Both the position numbers and the translations under genes were made by a program. 11,796 nucleotides of DNA, taken from assembly GCA_016649785.1 (NCBI GenBank), contig JAENXB010000075.1:1-11796 (forward strand), read 5' to 3'. Source of the stretch: Flavobacteriaceae bacterium (lineage in GTDB: Bacteria; Bacteroidota; Bacteroidia; Flavobacteriales; Flavobacteriaceae). Of this stretch, positions 5,423 through 11,796 are shown one piece after another; the first letter of the stretch is position 1, and each line of letters starts with the position of its first letter. The notes beneath the pieces are model-generated. The model worked only from the letters and a program-made list of their open reading frames with translations, was not told where the DNA came from and made no database searches.

Positions 5423-7984
5423 TTAGGGGTTATGTTGATAATTATTTTTAAATTCTATATAATTGTCTAAATTTTTATGAAGCTGAACCACCCGATAATT
5501 TCCTGAGGAAATAATAATGGGTTCTTCCTTCACCTTATATTTTGTATTGATCTTCAATAGTTCCACAAAGCCCTCTGCCCTGTTTAAATCTTCCAACCCA
5601 TGAATTAAAACAAATAAATTTGCGCTGTCGTAAACATCTATGGAAGTTGAAAGATCTTTATAACCCAGATCTAAAATGGCCTGGTCCAACTTATCCTTCA
5701 ATAACCCTGCCTGTTCCCTTTCTTCATTCTTAAAACTGTAAAGCAATTTGATGTTTGACTGATTTAATTCAGGTTCAAACTCTGCGTTTTCCAGTTTCGG
5801 AAGTGAAGTATTAAATAATTCCTGTGCTTTTTTTCCGGCATCAGATTGAGGATAATTCAAGGCTACATAATTAAGGGCATCCTTATAGGCAAGTATCCCG
5901 TATAATCGTCCAATCGCCAAAGCCTTTAACAACTCGATCCTCGGCAATAGATCATCCCCTTTAAATTTCTCCCCGTAAGCCGTGCTTAAGTCAATTACCT
6001 GCTGGTATTCTTTTTGTTCATATAATTTATACAACTCTTCATATTTATTTTGTGCCTGATCTTCCAGTTTTATCGCCAATCCCGGGTTTCTAATTGCGGC
6101 GGCAAATCTGGATTCCGGATAATTGGTCAGGACAGTTTGTTTGTATTTTTCTGCTTCGGAATAGGCTCCTTCAGCCTGGCTAATTTGATATAAATAATAA
6201 TTGGCCGGGGCTACAAACCTCTCTTCAGAAGTAAATTCCAATAATGATCTCAGTTTTTCTGAAGCCAATTTATTTTCTCCGAATTTCTCTTTATAAATTA
6301 AACCTAACCTGTAATAAGCATCATTGCGCTGATTGGCCAAACTGTCAATTACTGCAGGCTCTCCGGGAATTTGATCCAAATAGGTTTGAGGATCAAATTT
6401 TGGATTATTGTCTATAATAAGGCCTGAAATCTCATCCAAGCCATTTGGACCTGTAGCTGCAATACCTCCGGAATTCAATCGCCAATTATCCTTAAGTTCC
6501 CGTGGACCCCAGGTTCTCAGAAAATCCTGCATCCCGGTGGCAATCCTTACCGGATTGTAAAAATAGAATACGTTCCCGGAAGCAGGGTCTCCAATGGCGG
6601 GTGGAAGTCCGGGACCGCGGGGTAAAAACTCTTTTTGTTCTGCCTCTGCAACTTTTCCCTGTTTGGCCTGGGTTATGGCCTCCTCTTTTAAACCTTCGGT
6701 GAAATTTGCAAAATAACTTAAGCGTTCTTCCGTGTCCATTTCAACCAATCTCAGGATACTGTCATTTCTTTCAGCTATTTCTTCATATAAGATTACATCT
6801 TTAAGATTTTCCTTTTTTCGGCTTATAAAGAAGTGATCCCTGGTATTGACAGGAATTTTTGTGAGGGTACTGTCGTAATATGCACTTGCCAGCCTGTATT
6901 GAGCCTTGTTGAAATTCATGTTCCCCAAGGTTTCATAATTAACCGACTGTAGAAAGTTGTCTTTGGATGGGGATTTAAGCGATTTGTTGTAATATACCGT
7001 AGCCAGATCAGTAGAATCAAGATGGTTATAATACTCGGCGATCTGAAAATAAATTTTATCCAGAAAAGGCTTGTTTTCGCGATTTTCCTCCAAATCCTGA
7101 AGCAGTTGCAATAATTCTGAAGAATTCTGTTCAGAAAAATTAAAATTTCCTGCCTTTCCTAAATGAGCATTAATTAAATATTCCCGTGGGGTTTTTCGAT
7201 TCAATTCTATGATCTTGTCAAAGGCCAGGTTAGCACTGTCCCGCATTTGCAATTGATTGTACAACTGCCCTTCAATATAATGATAGCGGCCTTTTTCATC
7301 GGCCTTTTCGGTATAGCGCGCGGCGGTTTTTATTGGTGCCACGGCACTATCCGGCACAGCTGTATTTATATAAGCCTGGGCCAGTATGGCATTTGCATCG
7401 GCACGATCCTGATCGTTCAGGGTTTCCGCTTCAAGGATCCTTTTCAGGTTTTTAATGGCCAGTTTATTATTCTCTAACCTGATGTTTGTTTTTTCCCTCC
7501 AAATCTGCGCGTGGTTAATGGTATTACTGGCTGGATATTTATGAAGGATATAATTAAAAGCTTCCAGGGCCGGAATAAAACGCTGGTCAAAATACCTGGC
7601 CTTTCCAAGGAGTAAATAAGCTTCGTCTATTTGCGGATTTTTCTCTCTCCCATCAATCAACATTGAATGACGCTGAATGGCTTTGGTGGCCTTTTCTTCA
7701 GCAATTTTGAAAAATGCATTCCTGGCCGTTCCCGGAAGCATAATTTCTTCTGAAACCTGCATTCTCTCCACTGGCAGGATCTCCCAAAAATTTTCGTTGT
7801 AAGTTTCCGCTATTTGCTCTTTGCCCATTGTCAGGGCAAGATCTCCGTTGTAAAGGGTGTTAAATTCTGTGGTAACGGCATGCCAATTCCTGTTGATGAA
7901 TTTGTCCTTTTTCCTGGAACATCCGGAAACAAGAATCATCAAAACAAGACATATAATGCCGAAGGAAACTTTATTCAAAATCAA
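5423..7984 (-). CDS. sprE: type IX secretion / gliding motility lipoprotein SprE (PorW), TPR protein
   Basis: The 853-residue lipoprotein has a signal peptide ending in the lipobox LVSGC (cysteine 22) and then a long alpha-helical, TPR-rich body. One clear TPR lies at about 119-152, and others are scattered to the C-terminus. A proline/glycine-rich linker near the middle (LPRGPGLPPAIGDPASG) precedes a second helical half. Length and the NRNWHAVTTEFNTLYNG segment match SprE of Flavobacterium johnsoniae and PorW of Porphyromonas. This periplasmic lipoprotein is needed for type IX secretion and links the PorKN ring to the PorLM motor and translocon. No ATG lies before the lipobox except codon 16. 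The start must be TTG at 7984, or TTG at 7978 (MNKVSFGIICL). It heads the run sprE-bactofilin-atpZ. Confidence 0.92.
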   Translation of the reverse strand: MILNKVSFGIICLVLMILVSGCSRKKDKFINRNWHAVTTEFNTLYNGDLALTMGKEQIAETYNENFWEILPVERMQVSEEIMLPGTARNAFFKIAEEKATKAIQRHSMLIDGREKNPQIDEAYLLLGKARYFDQRFIPALEAFNYILHKYPASNTINHAQIWREKTNIRLENNKLAIKNLKRILEAETLNDQDRADANAILAQAYINTAVPDSAVAPIKTAARYTEKADEKGRYHYIEGQLYNQLQMRDSANLAFDKIIELNRKTPREYLINAHLGKAGNFNFSEQNSSELLQLLQDLEENRENKPFLDKIYFQIAEYYNHLDSTDLATVYYNKSLKSPSKDNFLQSVNYETLGNMNFNKAQYRLASAYYDSTLTKIPVNTRDHFFISRKKENLKDVILYEEIAERNDSILRLVEMDTEERLSYFANFTEGLKEEAITQAKQGKVAEAEQKEFLPRGPGLPPAIGDPASGNVFYFYNPVRIATGMQDFLRTWGPRELKDNWRLNSGGIAATGPNGLDEISGLIIDNNPKFDPQTYLDQIPGEPAVIDSLANQRNDAYYRLGLIYKEKFGENKLASEKLRSLLEFTSEERFVAPANYYLYQISQAEGAYSEAEKYKQTVLTNYPESRFAAAIRNPGLAIKLEDQAQNKYEELYKLYEQKEYQQVIDLSTAYGEKFKGDDLLPRIELLKALAIGRLYGILAYKDALNYVALNYPQSDAGKKAQELFNTSLPKLENAEFEPELNQSNIKLLYSFKNEEREQAGLLKDKLDQAILDLGYKDLSTSIDVYDSANLFVLIHGLEDLNRAEGFVELLKINTKYKVKEEPIIISSGNYRVVQLHKNLDNYIEFKNNYQHNP

Positions 7985-8091
7985 TACGTTTTTGATACGA
8001 TAAATAACTGTTTCGGTTAGGTTTTAGTATGCTAAAATACGTTTCTTTTTACAATTGTGGAGTATATGATCCTCCTCTAATATGGAAACCC
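7985..8091. other. spacer between the ABC ATPase and sprE
   Basis: These 107 bases should carry the sprE promoter. The best match on the minus strand is TATTTTAG (8039-8032), one mismatch from TAnnTTTG, with no good -33 box. The frame of sprE stays open upstream to a TAA at 8026-8024 but contains no ATG. I see no convincing terminator for the ABC ATPase gene. Confidence 0.35.
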
Positions 8092-8805
8092 CTATTCCCC
8101 TAAAAAATGTTCTCCGGAAAAATAGGTTTCCAGTTCCTGTAAGGTTGCTTCCGAGGTAATAATATCCTTTACCAAAACCCCTTTATCCATTACGACTATT
8201 CGCTCACAAACCCCGGTGATGTGAATTAAGTCATGACTGGAAATCAAAAAGGTGGTGTCCCCATTTGCCGTTAATTCTTTGATGATCTTTTTAAACCTGA
8301 TTTGTGTGGTGGGATCCAGGTTGGCAAAGGGTTCATCCAGTATAACCACTTTTGGATTTCCTATAAGGGCCGCTACAATTCCAACTTTTTTTTGGTTTCC
8401 TTTTGAGAGGTCGCGTAAATATTTTCGTTTCCCCAAAATTTCATCGTGAAAAAAATCCCCGAAATTTGCTAAAAACGCATTGACATCAGCCTTATTTTGA
8501 TTTCTTAAGTCCCCAATAAAATAAAAATATTCCTCCGGCCTCAGATAACCAATTAAAAAGCTTTCGTCTATAAACGAGGAGGTAAATGGTTTCCAGGCTT
8601 CGCTTTGGCCTACGGTAATTTCATTGTTAAAAATGCAGCCGGTCGTTGGCTGGATCAAATCCAGCAGAAGGCTGAAAAAAGTTGTTTTTCCTGCACCATT
8701 GTTGCCCACAAGCCCAAATATCTGACCTGTAGGAATATCGAGATGATCTATGTTTAATACCGTTGTGCCGCTATATACTTTGGTGAGGTTTGTTGCAGTG
8801 ATCAT
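8092..8805 (-). CDS. ABC transporter ATP-binding protein
   Basis: The 237-residue protein is a stand-alone ATPase domain of an ABC-2-like exporter, working on the cytoplasmic face of the membrane. It shows Walker A GNNGAGKT at 34-41, signature LSKGNQKKV at 133-141 (a common variant of LSGGQ in this class), Walker B VVILDEP at 153-159, D-loop NLD at 162-164 and the switch histidine H191 in ISSHD. At the usual Q-loop place the sequence reads FIDESFLIGYLRPEEY, with Asp/Glu instead of glutamine. Its natural partner is the DUF5687 membrane protein 78 bases upstream in the same orientation. Substrate is unknown. The TAG stop at 8094-8092 precedes sprE by 107 bases. Confidence 0.93.
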   Translation of the reverse strand: MITATNLTKVYSGTTVLNIDHLDIPTGQIFGLVGNNGAGKTTFFSLLLDLIQPTTGCIFNNEITVGQSEAWKPFTSSFIDESFLIGYLRPEEYFYFIGDLRNQNKADVNAFLANFGDFFHDEILGKRKYLRDLSKGNQKKVGIVAALIGNPKVVILDEPFANLDPTTQIRFKKIIKELTANGDTTFLISSHDLIHITGVCERIVVMDKGVLVKDIITSEATLQELETYFSGEHFLGE

Positions 8806-8883
8806 TTCTTAATTTTTATCCTTATAAATTTTTAAACAATGTCCTTATTTTGGTTTATTCCCATTGAAGGTTTACCAAAATCA

Positions 8884-10363
8884 TTAGTTGTCTTTTTGCC
8901 TAAATCCTTCGATCATTGCATATTTTTTTCGTTTGTAAACCTGTGCTATAAAATCTATTGCCCGGTTTCGCAAAAGTAATCCTATTAAGCCCAAAGCAAA
9001 CAAAAAAAGCATTCCGCCTTCAAAGGAACTAAGCCTATAAAAAATCCAAAACAAGAAAACCGGGATTGCCATAAGTGGAATTCCCACCAACCATTGGGCT
9101 GCCCCTGTTCCCTGATAGTTCATAAACGGACTTTTATCCAGATCTATGCGTTTTTTATTAAAAGATCCCACATATAAAAGTAAGGGGATATTTATCATTG
9201 TATACCGCGCAAATGAGGTTCAAAGCAAAAATCCTCCATCCAAAATATACATAAGGAGTCGTTAAAATGGCCAAAACCACCACACTAAAGGTAATCAGAC
9301 CTGCCTTTGCATTTAAATATTTATCCATTGGGATATTTTGCGACATAATTAATGGGTAATAGCTGGCATCCCAGGCCGGAACAAACTGCCCGAAATTCAT
9401 CATAAAAATTCCAGTCATAAAAATTCCCACAAACACAAAAAAGCCCGGCATATCCTGATACGTATCCCGTGTATAAAATATCAACCCGTAACCCAGTAAA
9501 AGCAATGACATATAAATGGCAGTTTTGGGTCTTTTATTTCGCCAAATCAACTTTAAATCCAATTGTAAATACGGGGCAAGTTCGCCAAAACGCCTGGTCC
9601 ATAAAAATTCTTTTGTGTCGGCTCTTTTTTCGTTTTTATTTAAAGTGGCGTCCAAATAAAATTTGCTTTCCAGATCTTTCCTGTTCCATTTATATAGGAA
9701 CAAAAACAATAATACCGGGATTATGGCTAAAAATGGGTAAGTAAGAATTTCGTTTAAGCCTTTCCCAAACCAAAAGCTGATTTCAAATATTTTAACATAT
9801 TCCAGCAAAGCCAAAATTGCAATTGTTGACACAACTGGGATCAAAGCCTTTAAATTATCGGTAAACCTTTTTTTAATGATGAAATTGGCAAAGTTTACAG
9901 ACAGGGTTAAACCAATCATTGCTATCATCCAGGCCAAAATGGAGCTTACGGGAAATTCGCTTTTATAAATATTAAAAATCCCAAAAGGAACTATTATGAG
10001 CAGGGGAAGAAAGTTGAAAAATGAATACAGGGATTTTAAAAGCACAAAATTAACCACTTTCCTTTTCAAGATAGGGAGAATTAAAAGAGGTTTTATATCC
10101 AGAACAGGCAAGGTTTGGAGAAAAAATCTATAGGAAAGTTCAGCGAACAGCCATAAAAGCAAAAATCGGTTGACAATATAAAGGGGTTCTTCTCCCGGAA
10201 AATATTCCTGTATAAGTGGGTAAAGTCCTATCCCGATCAATAAAAAGGTCAATGTAAAATAAAGACCTAGAAATACCATTAAAATTTTTAAGCCAATGCT
10301 CTTTCCTGCACTGGCCGATCTGATGAAAGCTTTCCATTCCAGCGAGATTAAACGCTTAAACAT
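8884..10363 (-). pseudogene. DUF5687-type ABC permease-like membrane protein, frameshifted
   Basis: Two overlapping minus-strand frames encode one polytopic membrane protein. The upstream part (10363 to about 9197) starts MFKRLISLEWKAFIRSASAG, a beginning I associate with DUF5687, and carries most of the hydrophobic segments. In that frame the sequence leaves the expected pattern after ALNLICAVYN and stops at 9158. The +1 frame continues at once with INIPLLLYVGSFNKKRIDLD and a further pair of membrane helices to a stop at 8884. Joined, they give about 493 residues, close to what I expect for the family. The break lies at about 9190-9215. Loss of one AT from ATAT there would explain it. It could be a true mutation or an assembly/sequencing error. 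The next gene is an ABC ATPase, so this is probably its permease. Confidence 0.82.
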
Positions 10364-10429
10364 TTTTGGGAATTTTAGACAAGTGTTGAAATTTACCGAA
10401 TTGTTTCATTTTAAAAACTACAGTCTTTG

Positions 10430-10437
10430 TATTTTTG
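10430..10437 (+). promoter_or_regulatory. putative -7 promoter element of the ferredoxin reductase gene
   Basis: TATTTTTG matches the Bacteroidota -7 consensus TAnnTTTG at every fixed position. It lies 17 bases before the ATG at 10455, in the 91-base divergent spacer, so the leader would be only about ten bases. The -33 TTG is poorly placed (10401-10403, 26 bases away rather than 17-23). It also rules out the longer reading frame that begins at 10296, because that start would lie upstream of the promoter and inside the divergent gene. Confidence 0.5.
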
Positions 10438-10454
10438 CAATCAAATATCATGAC

Positions 10455-11501
10455 ATGAATGCATTTTATGCTTTAAAGATAAAAGAAATTATACGTGAAA
10501 CCCCACAAGCGGTGAGTTTATCTTTTGAGATTCCCCTGGAATTGCTGGATAAATTCTCTTATAAGGCTGGGCAATATACTACTTTAAGAATTCCATTTGA
10601 GGGAAAAGAAATCAGGCGGGCATATTCCCTATGTTCCGCACCCAATAGCGGCGAATTTAAGGTAACGGTTAAAGAAGTTCCCAATGGAAGCTTTTCGGCC
10701 TTGGCAAACAACAAATTAAAAGCAGGTGATGTATTGGAAGTACACCCTCCGGAAGGCAAATTTATTTTTGAACCCGGGACAATTTCACAAAACTATGCCG
10801 CATTTGCGGTAGGAAGCGGGATCACCCCGGTAATGTCCATCATAAAATCCGTATTATTCCAGGAACCGGGAAGCAAATTTGTACTTGTTTACGGAAACAG
10901 ATCACTTGTTGATACCATCTTTTATAAAGAGTTATTGGAACTTGAGATAAAAAATCCTGACAGGCTTTTTATCGAATTTATTTATAGCCGTACCCGCGAA
11001 GATAATTCTCAATTTGGAAGGATTGAAAAGAGCACCGTAAATTATGTGCTTGAAAATAAATTCAACGACACCGAATTTAAATCCTTTTATTTATGCGGCC
11101 CGGAAGAAATGATTCAGAATGTGACCGGCATACTCAAAGAAAAAGGGATCCGGGAAGAAAATATTTTATTTGAATTGTTTACTGTAAAAGATAACGGGGC
11201 AATTGACATAAATGTTGAAGGAGAAACAAAACTGACCATCGTGGTAGATGATGAAGAGATGACTTTTTCAATGGACAAAAATAAAACCGTACTGGAAGTA
11301 GCGTTAGACCACGATCTGGACGTGCCTTATTCCTGCCAGGGCGGAATATGCAGCAGTTGCATTGCCAGAATAAAAGAAGGCAAGGCTGAAATGCGTAAAA
11401 ATCAAATTTTAACCGATAGCGAAATTGCAGAAGGTTTAATTTTAACCTGTCAGGCACAACCTACAACACCTACTTTAAAGGTGGATTATGACGATGTGTA
11501 A
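10455..11501 (+). CDS. PaaE/Hmp-type flavin reductase with C-terminal 2Fe-2S ferredoxin domain
   Basis: The 348-residue protein moves electrons from NAD(P)H through FAD to a plant-type 2Fe-2S centre. The FAD-binding barrel covers about 1-105, with the RAYSLCSAP flavin motif at 55-63. The NAD(P) domain covers about 110-235, with GSGITPVMS at 120-128 and YLCGPEEM at 212-219. The ferredoxin domain covers about 255-345, with cluster cysteines C294, C299, C302 (CxxxxCxxC) and C332. This order is that of the phenylacetyl-CoA oxygenase reductase PaaE. No paa oxygenase genes are nearby, so the partner is unknown. The frame is open back to 10296, but the ATG at 10455 fits the domain start and the promoter. 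The final residues LKVDYDDV are typical of the family. Confidence 0.93.
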   Translation: MNAFYALKIKEIIRETPQAVSLSFEIPLELLDKFSYKAGQYTTLRIPFEGKEIRRAYSLCSAPNSGEFKVTVKEVPNGSFSALANNKLKAGDVLEVHPPEGKFIFEPGTISQNYAAFAVGSGITPVMSIIKSVLFQEPGSKFVLVYGNRSLVDTIFYKELLELEIKNPDRLFIEFIYSRTREDNSQFGRIEKSTVNYVLENKFNDTEFKSFYLCGPEEMIQNVTGILKEKGIREENILFELFTVKDNGAIDINVEGETKLTIVVDDEEMTFSMDKNKTVLEVALDHDLDVPYSCQGGICSSCIARIKEGKAEMRKNQILTDSEIAEGLILTCQAQPTTPTLKVDYDDV

Positions 11502-11524
11502 CCCCCCCCAACCCCCGAAGGGGG
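11502..11524. repeat. C-run plus CCCCC-GAA-GGGGG palindrome after the reductase gene
   Basis: Directly after the stop codon come eight C residues, AA, then a perfect 5-bp G-C stem CCCCC/GGGGG (11512-11516 and 11520-11524) around a GAA loop. This is very GC-rich for the window. From memory, short elements of the form CCCCxACCCCCGAAGGGGG recur between genes in flavobacterial genomes, so it may be a REP-like dispersed palindrome; no search was possible. Confidence 0.5.
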
Positions 11525-11546
11525 AGCATTTCTTCTTTTGAATAAA

Positions 11547-11580
11547 TTTTTGAAAACCCCCTTTTTGGGGTTTTCAAAAA
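11547..11580. terminator. strong palindromic hairpin, probable bidirectional terminator
   Basis: A perfect 14-bp inverted repeat TTTTTGAAAACCCC / GGGGTTTTCAAAAA (11547-11560, 11567-11580) encloses the 6-base loop CTTTTT, 45 bases after the reductase stop codon. The outer T and A runs pair with each other, so the same fold forms in either transcript. There is no extra U-run after the stem on the plus strand. It most likely ends the reductase transcript, and perhaps also a convergent gene beyond the window. Confidence 0.65.
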
Positions 11581-11796
11581 TAAGAGGATCCTATTAACCA
11601 GACGAAAGAATATAGAAAATAGATGAAAGACTATTAAGTTGACGTTACTTTAATAACTAAAGGTGGGTTCTAAAAATTCATTTTTTTGATTTTTCTACAA
11701 AGCAATCCCCATTGGTTTTGTAGAAACAATTTTTTCGTCAGCTAAATCTCAATATATTTTTGACTTGACATCTCTAAAAATTCATTTTTCAAACAA
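11581..11796. other. non-coding right edge with direct and inverted repeats
   Basis: No reading frame of useful length is present on either strand. The stretch holds a purine-rich AATAGA-like micro-repeat (about 11604-11637), a 17-base direct repeat TCTAAAAATTCATTTTT at 11669-11685 and 11773-11789, and a 10-bp inverted repeat TTTCTACAAA/TTTGTAGAAA (11692-11701, 11717-11726). Inside the inverted repeat is a further 4-bp stem CAAT/ATTG. TATTTTTG at 11755-11762 fits the -7 consensus but has no good -33 box and no gene visible after it. The hairpin and the six T residues after it could be a weak terminator. Confidence 0.5.

Noticed and set aside
10296..10454. Plus-strand N-terminal extension of the reductase frame
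   Set aside because: It overlaps the start of the divergent DUF5687 gene, shows no family similarity and lies mostly upstream of the TATTTTTG promoter element; the ATG at 10455 fits the domain start.
11755..11762. TATTTTTG as a promoter for a gene beyond the right edge
   Set aside because: It fits the -7 consensus, but there is no TTG at the proper distance and no gene visible downstream in the window.

Overview
The window looks like chromosomal DNA of a Bacteroidota member, most likely a marine Flavobacteriaceae. It is AT-rich. It encodes the type IX secretion/gliding lipoprotein SprE (PorW) and a DUF5687-type membrane protein. ATP synthase subunit a has the signal peptide and long periplasmic N-terminal extension typical of the phylum. 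Promoters resemble the Bacteroidota -7 element TAnnTTTG, and Shine-Dalgarno sequences are mostly absent. Genus cannot be fixed from the sequence alone.

Layout: from 10363 down to 1 every gene is on the minus strand. In transcription order these are a frameshifted DUF5687 membrane protein (10363-8884), an ABC transporter ATPase (8805-8092), sprE/porW (7984-5423), a bactofilin (5419-5003), atpZ (5031-4813), a small four-helix membrane protein of DUF6168 type (4800-4411), and then the ATP synthase operon atpB-atpE-atpF-atpH-atpA-atpG. atpG runs off the left edge. atpD and atpC (beta, epsilon) are not visible; in this phylum they commonly sit at another locus. To the right, a divergent plus-strand gene (10455-11501) encodes a PaaE-type flavin/2Fe-2S reductase. 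It is followed by two hairpins and about 215 bases of non-coding, repeat-containing DNA.

How the genes work together: atpB-E-F build the proton channel and stator, and atpH-A-G the stalk and catalytic head. AtpZ and the DUF6168 protein sit where atpZ/atpI sit in other bacteria and probably help assembly or ion supply. SprE, bactofilin and the atp cluster form one tightly packed run. The ABC ATPase and the DUF5687 protein look like the ATPase and permease of one exporter, whose permease frame is broken here.

I saw no undescribed defence or mobile system. The most interesting signals are regulatory and small-scale. (1) A perfect 13-bp hairpin with a U-run directly after atpE looks like an intra-operon attenuator that would over-express the c subunit. 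(2) A GC-rich hairpin just before atpA is continuous only in the RNA sense. (3) The DUF5687 frame is broken. (4) sprE has no usable ATG start. (5) Palindromes and repeats fill the right edge.
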